Assembly (NCBI GenBank): GCA_023079485.1 | Contig: CM041092.1 | Span: forward strand, 4,216,627-4,280,626 | DNA: 64,000 nucleotides | Direction of reading: 5' to 3' | Source: Archilochus colubris | Taxonomy: Eukaryota > Chordata > Aves > Apodiformes > Trochilidae | Shown: piece after piece, positions 1 to 11,455 of the stretch | Layout of the letters: every line of letters starts with the position of its first letter | How positions within the stretch are numbered: the first letter of the stretch is position 1 | Notes under the pieces: generated by a model | What the model was told of the DNA's origin: nothing | Databases searched by the model: none | Seen by the model: only the letters and a program-made list of their open reading frames with translations | Translations under genes and position numbers: made by a program

Positions 1-62
1 CTTAGAAGATGACCTTACAAAGAACTAAGCCATAAATTAGATACTGGCAGAACTTGGGAATC

Positions 63-108
63 AAAAGAAGGGGAAAAAAAAAGAAAAGAAAAAGAAAAAA
101 AAAAGAAA
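63..108 (+). repeat. A-rich purine tract
   Basis: Every base from 63 to 108 is A or G: GAAGGGG followed by A-runs broken by single G residues. This simple low-complexity DNA explains the lysine-rich open frame that crosses it. It could be the tail of an unrecognised retroposed element, but no element body was identified next to it. Confidence 0.8.
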
Positions 109-1746
109 TTACTGAGGCTGAGAGTTTCAGGTGTTTGGAAATTCAGCTATACCATTTCATCTCTTATTCAAATACAAAAACATGCAGGCAGAAACTTTGT
201 GGTGTAACACACAGAAACGCACCACATCTAAATAAACTAGTGAGAAATGTCAAGAAAGGTGAGTTTTTATCAGAATTCTCACCTAAGAAAGAAAGAGCAT
301 TGATATTCACATTACTCAGGAAAGCTGCTTTTACCAGAGGAGAGAACGCGCTCTGGGTTTCACGCTTAAATCTGAACGATAACTCACTCCCATTTTTCAC
401 CGCTTTTGCTCGATGACAGGTCATTCACCTCACTACTGTCATGCCTTACAAAAATTAGCAACCAAGAAAATGAATCTAGAGCAGCTCCTACGTTTGAACT
501 TGCTCATTTGCCCATACGCTCTATTTCCTACTCCAAACCCCTTTCCTGCATCACAGGACCAGCTTCGCAGCCGCCACGGAGCAAGAGAGACGGAGAACCT
601 TGCGAATTTTCCCGAGGTATCAGACTTACAGAAGCACCTGTGCTAAATAACTTCCTGCTGAGCTCCTGTGAAAAGCTGCAGTGTTAAATAGCATTCACAG
701 CATCTGATTTTTTCACTGAGCTGGTTACTTTTCTGCTAGAGTCCTCCAAGCTGTCGTACGGGGCGTGAATGGTACCCTTTTTAATCTTATTGCCTTTCTC
801 TTTATTTTCGTTTGTTATAGTCACAAGTTTCATTATTTATCTAGAAGTATCATTATATAAGTACAATGGGAGTTGAGCAGTGTCTGGTAAAGTTGAAAAA
901 GAACTTGTTTCTAAATGCTTTAGTTTCTATATTGAAACTTTTCATTCACTGACTACTGTAAGAAGGTGAGAGAGCTCGAAGAAAATCTTCTAAGTTTTGA
1001 TGCAGTTTTAAAAGTGTTATTTCTCTTCTTGAAAAAGACTCCAAATACAGCATGTAAGGACAGAAGCACTGTAAAATTAAATCAACTTCGGAATTCACTG
1101 CAGATCCATCTCTTACTAAGAGGAAAAGCTCTGATTTCCATTTTATGAGGAAACAATGCCCTTAAATCTACACAAGCACTTAAAAATGATGCATTTGCAT
1201 GTATACAGAGCTCATTATAGGTTGTAAGTGTATTAATGATTAGACAGAAAACTTGTTCAAACAAATTATTGACTCTGCTAGTACAGATCAGAGAGATAGG
1301 AAAGCTGTTGCAAGCAGGTAGGGGAAGTTGCAATTAGGTTTATCTGAGGATTATCTCACTTTGCCCTTCCTAGAGTGGCAAATAGCAGCAGCCTTATGTC
1401 TGAGAGCAAATATTAAATAACTGCACATACCTTTACACCTGGGGTGGAGAAGCAGATAACAGTAAGTGTTGCCGCTCATGACAACATCTCCACTGTCAAA
1501 AATGATTAACCTTTTACAACTTTAACCTCTTTACATGAGTTTCACATCCACACAAACACTCTGCAGTTCCTATAGCAGTGGCAGTGCAGGAGAAGTGGAA
1601 AACAGAGCTGCTGCTAATAATGGTTCATCTTCAATGATGTCTGCATCAGCACAAGCAGAGTCTGGAGATATGTTTAGATGCTTAACTCCAGCTAAAGTGA
1701 ACCTAAACCAACACATGCCTAGCCAAACCTTTTGTAACTGAAGGGG

Positions 1747-1767
1747 AAAAAAAAAAAAAAAAAAAAA
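1747..1767 (+). repeat. poly(A) tract
   Basis: A 21-base run of A preceded by AAGGGG. No retroelement body or target-site duplication was recognised around it, so it is listed only as a mononucleotide repeat. Confidence 0.85.
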
Positions 1768-2985
1768 GTTGTTGAAAATTTACTATTCCCTGCTACAATC
1801 AAAATTATATCTAATGCCTGATTTTCATCAAACTCCACGCAGAAGAGCAGAGCTTGTGGTATTTAAATGAAGCTCCCACAACGTTTTGTGGCAACGTGCT
1901 ATTTTATGGCAACAAGTGCAAAACACAGCAGCAGCACCACTGTAAACTTTGAAACATCTCAAAGAATATCAAGCACCAACTGCGCTGCCAGTATAGTTTT
2001 AAGGACAACGTGGCAAGCTATAATTATGCCAGCAACCATTTCTCACACAAATAGTCCCAATGATTTCAAACAAGGGTGATATCTACAGTGGAAGACTTGT
2101 AGAAGAGGATGCTCAAAAAGTATATTAAAAAAAAAAAAAAGAAAAGTCCTTTCCAGTGCAAAGAAGGTAGCAACACCCGAACTCAACCTTTCAGTGTTTT
2201 TTTTCTGTGCTCTCACAATTCTCACTTCCTACCTACGTGAAGCATGTTTCAAATCTATAATTCATATAAAGTAAGGATTTCAATGTTTTTCTTTCACTAA
2301 AAAGCCTGTTGTGAATGGCTCCAGGACAACAGCCCCAGCCAGGTAATATAAACAACAGCAACGTTAGGCAGATAAGGTTATTTTCAACAAGGTCCCAAGG
2401 TGACTTTCAATTAAGGAAAATCAATTGACTGATGTTTCTCTCTCTGCTGCCAGGAAGCTCTATGTAGCATTTCTAGAGCTTTTTCTCCACTCTACCCAAC
2501 ATGTGGGCTCAGTGTCAAGCTGTGAGTTTGTAAATCTTTTTCAGCACTTATCAGAGCTCAACATGAATTATGGTATTGCCAAATCTGCTTTATACAGCTT
2601 TTTTTACACTGGAAGAAAATGTACGATTTTTATGGTCAAAAAGAAGCATCTACATACTTGCAATGGGAAAATGTAGTTGGTGATTGAACCCCAGGCAAAA
2701 ATATTCCCCCCCTCATCCTGCTTCTTTACCATATTGAAACTTTGGAAACTTCTGAGATGTTGAGTTTTATGTGGTGCGTGTGGTTTCTCTCAGTACATTT
2801 ATTAACTTTATTATCTAAGATTTTATTAACTTAATACATGTCCAAAAAAAAAAACAACCCACCACTGCTACTTTTGTGCCTTAAAACCTGTGTTAATCTT
2901 GAATAAAATACCTTCCTCTTTCTTGAGGAAGAGTTAGCACGGAACACAAATCAGCTCTTTTGTTGAGGGCTAATAAACTTCGCGG

Positions 2986-3006
2986 GTGTGCGCGCGCGCG
3001 CGTGCG
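2986..3006 (+). repeat. alternating GT/CG tract (Z-DNA-type)
   Basis: Twenty-one bases of strictly alternating purine and pyrimidine: GTGT, then about seven CG dinucleotides, then TGCG. CG alternation is the classic Z-DNA-forming sequence. It stands out because the surrounding kilobases contain almost no CpG. It is probably a dinucleotide microsatellite; a structural role is only inference. Confidence 0.85.
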
Positions 3007-6000
3007 ACTTAATACCATTATAATAATATTTGATGGCAGGCAAAAATATAATGAAAATGATAATTTGCCAAAAAGATTTAAAAAACACTGAGGTGTTACC
3101 TATCAAAAGTTCTCCTTCTGTCTATGATACAGCACAGATTGCAATCGTGACAGTAAATCTGGTGCTATTGTTAATGCCATGGCACTTTGGTTTTTGGCTT
3201 GCTTCAGTCCAATCTGTGACATGCTTGTGAATATCTTTCTTCTGTTCTGTCTGTATGGCATATGGATTTCTGGGATACAACGTCAGACCTATCCACATAA
3301 CAAGTGTTCAGAGCACCTTATCATTTTAAAAAGCCAATTACTCAAAAAGACAAATGTGAAATGTTTCACATTTAATGATGAGCAAATCTGCAAAACAAAT
3401 GCAATTTTGCTTCATTTGAAAAAGTTTAGTTTAACTGTAAATATTGCAATGGAGTCCCTAGCAATACACACCACGGGTAGGGACAGGCTCATTTTATGCA
3501 TATTGTACATCATCACTGTCACTTAAATCTGCAAGATCTTCCATGCTAAGTTGTTTTAAATAAATAGAAAGAAATGAGATACAAAAGAGTGAAATATATG
3601 CTTCTGAATAGACTGTAAAAATGTCACTGCTAACACTGAGCATTGGACACTTAAAAAAAAAATATTTTGAAAGTCTCACCCAAAAAAACGAAAACTGCAT
3701 ATGTCTACAGAGGTAAAGGTCAGTAATGAAACAATTAACAGCAAAAATACCAATCCATTTTTTAGAAATATTTGTCAATATATAAAGAATGTTTTGTACT
3801 GCACATAAGTGCTCAATTAATCCTGGATTAGTGGCCGTATGTCATATTCTCAGACTGAAATGATATCTGCTGAAGAACTTAAATGCACACAGGTTTAAAG
3901 CAAGATTTTGTAAGGACTTCTGGAGGGTAAAAATTGCTGCTTTTTGGTGCAGAGCTTATGATTCCCTGTGATTCTTAAGAATATGCAAAATACATATGCT
4001 GTTCTACTGAGGTCAAAATCAGACTACGGTAGAATATTATTTTTTTTAAGGATAGGGTATGGCTGTATATTTACACCCACGTGTCTGCAGAATATATATG
4101 CACATATACACCAGGCACTGCTGTAGACAATGTAATGATTGTCAGTTATCTAAATTGTAGGTGCTGAGTACCAGAAATGAAATTCAAATGGTTATTGTTA
4201 ATGTGTGAGCATATTGGGTTAAAAGAACAAACAGGGATGTTAGTGGGAGCACTTCACTGAGCAAAGCAAATGGATTTATGTACAACATTTAAAATATATG
4301 GGAAACTTATCAACAGATTTTAATATTGGAGATTTTTGTGACTAATTTGATTTTTAAAACCCTCTCACTAAACTGAGAGCGTTGGTAACAAAATACTATA
4401 GAACATGGGAAACTGAATGCAGCTGGCACTGGTAATTTTAGAAGAAACTAATCTTGATATTTATAACACCATGTAGCAAGCAGAACAGTTTCACCAGGCT
4501 GGGAATGTTGAAATAAAAAAAAGGTTCACCTTTCAGCTATTGTGCTTTAAGCTCTACTACACCAGAAAAGGAAAAAAACCAGAAATCAGCTGTTGCAAGG
4601 CAAATATTAAGAAAGTTTATTCTGCTACATAGCCTTTGAGATACCTTTTTTAAACTGCCTATACACATGTTGTATTTTACATTAAGTGTTTTGTAATGCA
4701 GCTCAGGGACTTAATATATACAGCCTAAATATCAGTTCATAAATTAAATTTGGAAACACAGAAAATATGCTGAGGTATAATATTAGATAACAACCTTGTT
4801 AAAGATACATTCCTTATATTATTATTTTTTTAATTTCCAAGCATTTTCATTTTAAAGTTTGATGGTTTTGATGTCAGTTATAATGAACTAATAACTAATG
4901 AATGGAAAAGAGGGTATTTTACCCTCAGTCCTAGAAACAGCTGTAATAATAATTCCCCAAATATTTCTTGCTATTTCTACACAATAATAAGTGTACATAT
5001 AAACCTGTAAGAGAATGCAATTTAGTTCACTATTTCATTATGGTATTTAATTGCTACAATTTTGGATTGTGGGGGTAAAATAAACATTCATAAAATATAA
5101 TAGACCAAATAATTTCATAAATTAAGCCATATAATCTTTTCAACTCCAAGTGATTTACGCCAGAGGTTAATTTTTACCAGTATCTTTACTGTTCAGGAGT
5201 AATGAAGACAGAGAAATACATGATTTTAAAATGCAGAACTTTAATAAATGTGGAGATCTGAATTTCCAAGGGGTTGTGCAAGCATTTAGCTGCTTTTATA
5301 GTATGTGGTTTTGTTTTTTTGCTTCTCCCTTGCACACCCACTCACCCACTTCAGCGCTGCACTGCAGATTTGAATGAAGTGAAAAGCTCAATGGGTAATT
5401 GTCAAAATACTCCCATTTCTCCCACTTTCACACAAGAACCAAATAAAGCCAGCAGAGTCTCTTACTTTCCCCAAACACCCAGAAATCAGCAGCATCCACC
5501 TAAAGCTACCAAAGGGCACAGCTGAATCTCCCAGATCACATCTCCTTTTTTTTATGTTTTGTTTTTATTTAATTCTACAAACACACCTTGGAAGTGAAAC
5601 ACATTTCTCCCGATTTTTGGGATCTGATGTCAAAATTGCCCAGCACCTAGCTCCTGCAAAAATCTGTTTAGGCATGTTCTCTCTCTCTCTCTTAGTATTA
5701 CAAAAAAGAAATGTCAGTAATAATCAAGCGAGGGTGCTGAATTAAAATCTGAAATCGCTAACAAACCGATCTGTACGAAAGTGTCAGTGTTAAGATTTCC
5801 AGACTGGGGGTTGCACAACAGAACGAGGAGCTCAGACAGAAGAAAACAGCTCTCCACTCCAGTACTTTCACCCCGTTAATCTCACATGTGCTTTGCCACG
5901 GATTTCTTGCTATTTTATTTTTAACCTCTGCTACCTTGTGGGAAGTGGGCTATTCCGAGGGTGCTCATGAGGAAAGCTCTGATTTTACAGATGGATGTAA

Positions 6001-6357
6001 AGCACTGTTAAATGAGAGCTTTAAGAAGGACTTTTTCAATTTACTTCGAGCTTAATCTGAAGTGGTTTAATCACAGCCTGTACACATCTTCTTAAAAATT
6101 TGTTCTAAGGCCAGGGGGGGGGAGAGAGAAGTAATAATCATGTAAAGAAATCATCACGACAGATGATGGTTCCATGATCCCATTTACACTTTTAACATCA
6201 CTAATGAAAACCTATCTGAGCACTACCTGTGTCAGGGAGGTGTCAGGTGGTCGTTTGGCAAGACAGAAGAAGAGAGAATCAGAGCAGCATTTTGAAAAAA
6301 GGCTCAATTTTCTTTTTTTTTTTTTTTTTTTATATAGAGAGTGTAATTTCTTGTTTG
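3007..6357. other. AT-rich noncoding stretch, no gene seen
   Basis: This stretch has long runs rich in A and T with frequent stops in all frames. The longest open frames (around 3179-3526 plus and 3494-3778 minus) have no recognisable protein features. Around 5680-5692 there is a short TC dinucleotide run, and at 6113-6121 a run of nine G. No mobile element or RNA gene was recognised. Confidence 0.6.
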
Positions 6358-6443
6358 TTTTTTTCTTCTTCTCCTTTTTCTCTTTTTTTCCCCCCCTCTT
6401 TTCTTTTTCTCTTTTTTCTTTTTTCTTTTTTTTTTTTTTTTTT
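6358..6443 (+). repeat. polypyrimidine tract
   Basis: Eighty-six uninterrupted pyrimidines: T-runs with CTT and CTCC interruptions, a seven-C block, then a long T-run. A further T-run at 6313-6330 lies just upstream. The tract generates phenylalanine-rich open frames that are artefacts. Equivalent purine strands can form triplex DNA, but no mirror symmetry was verified here. Confidence 0.85.
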
Positions 6444-9400
6444 GCACCTGTTATTCTAAAATTTCTTTCAGTTACATTTCAAAACACTACAGTTGGGATC
6501 TCCTTGCCAACCTGAGATGGCATAAGCCTGGGTAACAGAACAAAATGTGAGAAGGTCCTTCTGTCTTTAACGCCTGTTCACCAATGAATCAGCCTCCAAT
6601 TAATCTGTTTCTTCGGTAGGAGTTTAATAAAAGTCAAGCACACACATGTTCAGTCTTGTTTAGTATTAAAGCTGTGTTAACATTATCTGCCTAGCCAGGT
6701 CAAAAATCTTATATAATTAAATACCAGAAACCATTTCAGAATTTTAAGGGCTTTACAATTTTCTGTAAGTAATTGATTATGCGAGGCAGGGGAGTTTAAA
6801 TTTAAAACAGGGTAGTGATGAGTGTGATGTCACTTTTCATTACATATTTCAGAAAAGTTTGTTTCATGTCCAAACTACATATGAAACGTAACTTACTAGA
6901 TTTGCTATTTTGCATTTTTATGAACCAGGAGGAAAAAAAAAAAAAAATAAAACCAGCAACCCAGATTTCCTTTCCACATCATGAAACATAAACTGAATAC
7001 GTTGTGCACATCCTGAGTTTCTACCCTTTCAGTCAGGCTTTCTGCTATAATCACAGAGCTGGTTTTGCCTTACTCAGCTGTGCCTCAAACTTGGCTTGGA
7101 AAAGCAAGGTATTATAATACCAGGATTATACTCTGTTACTCCCTGGGGAAAGTGGAATGGAACCCATTGAGCCATACAAAGAGTTAAATAACCACAGTTT
7201 TGAGTCAGAATGATGCCTATGGCTCAGTGCAGGCAACCAGCAGGCTTTGCTAGGGAAGATGTGAGGAAAGTCTGACCTCCAAAAAAATACAAACTCTCTG
7301 TATTGATTAAAGTTTAAAACATGGCTATGGTTTAAAAAAAAAACAAACCTGGAGATAGAGATAGAAACAAAAACAGAAAAAAAAACCCCAAACTTATTAA
7401 TCACAAACATTCAAACATTTTTACGAAAGGGTGGATCACTCTGTCCATAAAATCTACTTAATATCCCTGTTAATAACACTACAGACACCTTTTCCAAAGA
7501 AAGTTAAGAGCAATTTAATTCCTGCTGCAACCAAATGTTCGGTGAAAGATGTGGTTTAAGGCACCACGCTGCATCCTCAGCCCCCTCTGAGGCACCCTCT
7601 GCTCCTGAGAGAGAAGTCTTAGCTTTTCTCATTCTCTATCCCATTTTGAAAACCTCCTTTTTTTCTCCCTTCTCCTTTACCACAACTGAAAGCTAGAGGT
7701 ACTGCAGCCCCCTCCGTACACAACTCCTCTCCACCCTCCCCAAGACAAATGAAGCAGTGGCATCATCTCATGGCATCACCTAGTGCTCAACACAGAGCCA
7801 AGAGCTACACAAAGCCCTTGGTGTCCAGGTTTCTCAGCCTGTGCCAGTAACAACAGCCAAAGAAGGAATTATAAGCCATAAAAATAAAAATTCAAAGGAG
7901 GTCTTAATTGAAGATTACCTCATACCCAGGTATAGGGATAAGGAGAAAGAAGAAAAGTTGAGCAACTACAAGAGATTAGGTTGTAAAACTGAATTTAAGT
8001 ATCTTCAGGAGTTTTAAAGCATCATATGAGTCCAGGAATAAAAGAGTAAAAAAAAAAGAACTTGTGGGACATGAGACAAGGCAATCCCCCACCCAAAGAA
8101 AACAAAATAAACCAAAACAAATCCAAAAAACACGACTAAAAATAGAGCTACAGAAAACTAGGGATGCTTATAGCAACGGAGGACAGCCAGCATTGGATAA
8201 ACAAAGACAGTTTTGGAAGTGGCACAGTAAAAATAGGTCAGTACTACATGGAAGTAGAAATTAATATGATGGAACTGATTTAGCAAGCCAATATATTGTA
8301 CTCCATACGGTGCTGTGATCATTAAGCTGGTGAATGGGTGCTACTGGGGTAGAAGCAAAGCAATGTATAAAAAGTCAAATCAATACAGCAAGAACAGAGC
8401 AGCATGCAAGCAGAAATAAAGACAATTGAAAACAACAGTGCTTTTAGTATAGTGACCCAATAAAATAAAGCTGATCAATATACAGGTAGAGGAACAAGCA
8501 GGGTAGTCACAGCAGACTGAAATGCAAGCAAGTCTCAGGTTAAGGAAAATATATAACTCAATTCATTCTGCCAATAGGCTCGGAGTGGCTGAGTAATGAA
8601 CAGGGTGGAAAAAAAGAACACTGTACCAATAATGCAAACAACAACATAAAAACATCAGACAAATATAAAAATAAAGGGAAACAGCCCTTTAGTGTCTTTT
8701 AGTCTGGCAAGCTAACGCTCGGCAACTTTCAAACATACAAGTTTCTGTTACTTTTTATTGAAAACATGATTAGACTAATAATTTTCAGTTCCCATGACAT
8801 GGACATCTGGTAGCCGTGGCTAATAGAAAAAGGCAGATGTCAAAGAACTTTAATTATGACCTCAAATGACTCTTAATATTCTGTTATTTGGTTTTACAAA
8901 CAGAAAATCAAGTACAGCAGTTTTGATATGTGACACCATTTGAGAGCATTGGACATACTGTTTTTATACAAGGATTTATTTATTTGTGCACCTAAAACCA
9001 GTTCTTCTGTACTTATATTGCCCACTGGTAGACCCTTCTCTTTGAAATTTCCACATTAAAAACATATTGTAATTTTTTTCTATGCTTACTTAGTTGCATG
9101 CCATAAACTGTTTGCTTTTAAAGCAATTCATTTAAAAATAAAGCTTGTAAATAAATCACTTGTTGGTTCTTTTTTTTAATAGAGATCATTTAAATACAAA
9201 ATAACCATTCTAACAAAATTACATTAATTGGATGTTGTGTCTGCTGTCTGCTTGACACAAGGACATCTGGAGATCTGGGCAGTGCATTTGCTGTGGTGGT
9301 ATGTGAACTTTACTTTAGGATTAGATCAAAAATGGCAGCCCCATAAATGTCTCCACCATCCTTCAGAGAATAGCAGGCAACCTCCCCAGCTACAGTAATG

Positions 9401-10073
9401 AGAAGCTGCAGTTACAAAGCCCATTTTGAGGAAAGAAACCCTGTCTCTTTTGGACTGCAACTCTGAATTTCAGGCTGAGAGATGGCTTTGTTTTTTTCTC
9501 TATCCAGAGCTGTGTGAAAAAATCCAGCTAATCCTTTGCACATCTGTAGAAGCACAAACATGGCTATTCCCACCTACATGGGGGAAACAGAGGCAACAGG
9601 GTAGACTGGGATGTGGTGCAAGGTGATGGCACGGCCAAGTTACCAAGGAAAGCCAGGGGTGTCACCACCCCTTGGTGTCACACCAACCCCACCACTTGCC
9701 TGTCTCATTGCTTTGGTGAAACTCAAACAAACTCCTCTCATGGGGACTGTTAGCAAATCCTTCATGGGAGGAACCCCAGATTCTAGAGGGGTGAGGAGCT
9801 TCTCTATGGAGCAGTGATGCTCAGCACATGGTAACAGAAGGGTTAGCTCTGAATTAAACAAATTAACCCAAACCTGCAGTCACCAAGGGGGTAAAATACA
9901 AATAAAACACATGGTGCCTCTTAAGCTTGACGTCTGGTGGTGGATCTCTGCACCAACTCTTCCAGAGTCTTGGTCAGTGGCCACCATTTCCTGAATTATC
10001 TTCTGACACATTCCCTATACCAGTGTTGGGAAGATATACCCATGAAGGATTGCACCTACATGCTAGGACCTAT
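6444..10073. other. noncoding stretch, no gene seen
   Basis: Mixed composition. Positions 7540-7830 and 9560-9800 are GC-richer than the flanks and of normal complexity, but no protein, RNA or repeat family was recognised in them. Positions 8040-8130 are A-rich. Open frames are all under 100 codons and lack recognisable motifs. The GC-richer blocks could be old, diverged repeats; a library search would be needed to tell. Confidence 0.55.
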
Positions 10074-10153
10074 GGGATGGTGTAAAGGCCTAGATGTTTC
10101 TCCCCAGCCCTGTGGGGTGGTTTAAGGACCTAGATATTTCCCCTCAGCTGCAC
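10074..10153 (+). repeat. diverged tandem duplication, 40-bp unit x2
   Basis: Two head-to-tail 40-base units (10074-10113 and 10114-10153) align without gaps. Both carry a GGG-TGG start, TTAAGG/GTAAAGG-type bases, CCTAGAT, TTTC, and a C-rich end with CAG. By eye roughly three quarters to four fifths of bases match. The divergence suggests an old duplication or the remnant of a minisatellite. Confidence 0.7.
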
Positions 10154-10920
10154 CTCACCCAAGCATCGTATGGGTCTGCATCACGGAGGGTAACATATTT
10201 CACTCCAGTTAATTATCCTGATTTATCCCAAGAAACTAGGTTTTAGGCTGTAATCTGTGAGGAAATCTGCTGTTCTAGTCCTAAATCCTCCCCTCAGCCG
10301 GGTGATTATCAACTACATTTTTGTACAGGAGGGAATTAATGCCACATACTGCCTAAGCAGCTTTGGAGTCAAAAAAGCCCAGACCTGTAATAACTTTTGT
10401 GCCGTGTTATTGATTGAGGGGGGGGGGAAACTGAGGTGTCTGCAGGCTTAAGTGTAGCCAGAGGGTTTCCAGGCCCTCCATCCCTTTGCCAACCCCACCA
10501 CTGCCCCTTGGCAGGGTACCCCAGGACCAGAGGTAACAACCTCAAATTGCAATGCAACCTGATTTTCCCATCAAGCATCAATCAATACAGCTTGAGAATC
10601 TGATAATAAGGAGCCTTTTTCAGAAAATAATTGGGTGCGTGGTGAAAGGCAGCACACAAAACAGGTAGGTTTTATTCTGAGAGGGCATTTGTGTTGATTC
10701 CAGCAACATTTAAATTTAATTTGATTATTAAATCCTGTAATTCAGGTTTTACATATATGTGTGTGTGCCTGTGCTCACATGCTTTTTGCACAATGCCCAT
10801 TGGAAAACCCAGAAAGGTTTTTGTTGGAAGTGGTAAAGTGAATTGAGGGGAGGGTGGGGGAAGGAGGGAAAAAAAAGGGGTAGCAGAAGGGACAAGAAGG
10901 TGTGGGGATAATGAGAATGA
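10154..10920. other. noncoding stretch leading into the purine-rich region
   Basis: No gene was recognised. A run of ten G lies at 10418-10427. From about 10838 the plus strand becomes G-rich (GAGGGGAGGGTGGGGG) before turning into the A/G tract. The sequence at 10753-10768 contains a short TATATGTGTGTGTG alternation. Confidence 0.6.
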
Positions 10921-11455
10921 AAAAAAGGAGAGGAAAAGAGGAAAAAGGGAGAGAAAAAGAGGAAAAAAAAAAGGAAAAAAAAACGTGTGGAAAAAAGGAG
11001 AGTAGAAAAGGAGTGGAAAAAAGGAGTGAAAAGGAAAAAAAGGAATGGAAAAAAGGGAAGGCAAAAAGGGAAGGCAAAAAGGGAAGGCAAATAGGAAAGG
11101 CGAAAAGGAAAGGCAAAAAGGGAAGGCAAATAGGGAAGAAAAAAAAGGAAGGAAAAAAAGGAAGGAAAAAAGGAAGGAAAAAAAGGAAGAAAAAAAAGGA
11201 AGAAAAAAGGAAGAAAAAAAGAAGAAAAAAAGGAAGGAAAAAAGGAAGGAAAAAAGGAAGGGAAAAAGGAAGGAAAAAAAAGAGAGATTAAGAAGGAAAA
11301 GGGAAAATAGGGAAAAAAGGGAAAAAGAAAGGGAAGAAAGGGGAGGATGGGAAAAAAAGGTAAAAAAATGGAGGGGAAAAAGAAAAAAAAATGAAAGGAA
11401 AAAAAAAAAGAAAAAGAAAAAAAAAGGGGGGATGGTGGAAAAGGGAAAAAAAAAA
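10921..11455 (+). repeat. long purine-rich (GGAAAAA-type) low-complexity region
   Basis: The plus strand is almost all A and G for over 500 bases, broken only by occasional single T or C. The stretch 11132-11287 is 156 bases with no pyrimidine at all, made of GGAAGGAAAAAA-type units. This kind of polypurine/polypyrimidine DNA can adopt triplex (H-DNA) forms. Open frames of 110-255 codons cross it on both strands and encode only Lys/Arg/Glu/Gly or Phe/Ser/Pro/Leu; they are composition artefacts. It probably arose by microsatellite expansion from an A-rich seed. Confidence 0.9.
11050..11140 (+). repeat. 13-bp minisatellite, about seven units
   Basis: Inside the purine-rich region the unit AAAAAGGGAAGGC repeats with exact 13-base spacing. 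The closing C falls at 11062, 11075, 11088, 11101, 11114 and 11127, followed by a partial degenerate unit to 11140. Some units carry single changes (AAATAGGAAAGGC, GAAAAGGAAAGGC). The strict period separates it from the irregular GGAA repeats that follow. Confidence 0.85.

Larger units (their letters stand above)
1..2985. other. AT-rich noncoding stretch, no gene seen
   Basis: No open frame here looks like a protein: those present are under 125 codons, biased to lysine or phenylalanine, and interrupted in every frame. Positions 63-108 are an uninterrupted purine tract (A-rich with GG and single G). Positions 1747-1767 are a 21-base poly(A) run and 2128-2141 a shorter one. Positions 550-620 are slightly richer in CpG than the surroundings, and 2290-2450 is of normal complexity without obvious repeats. 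No mobile element was recognised. A diverged repeat or a conserved noncoding element could be present without being visible by eye. Confidence 0.6.

Noticed and set aside
5274..5525. 83-codon frame with a hydrophobic N-terminus resembling a signal peptide
   Set aside because: It begins at TTG rather than ATG, the hydrophobic part comes from T-rich DNA, and nothing downstream resembles a secreted protein.
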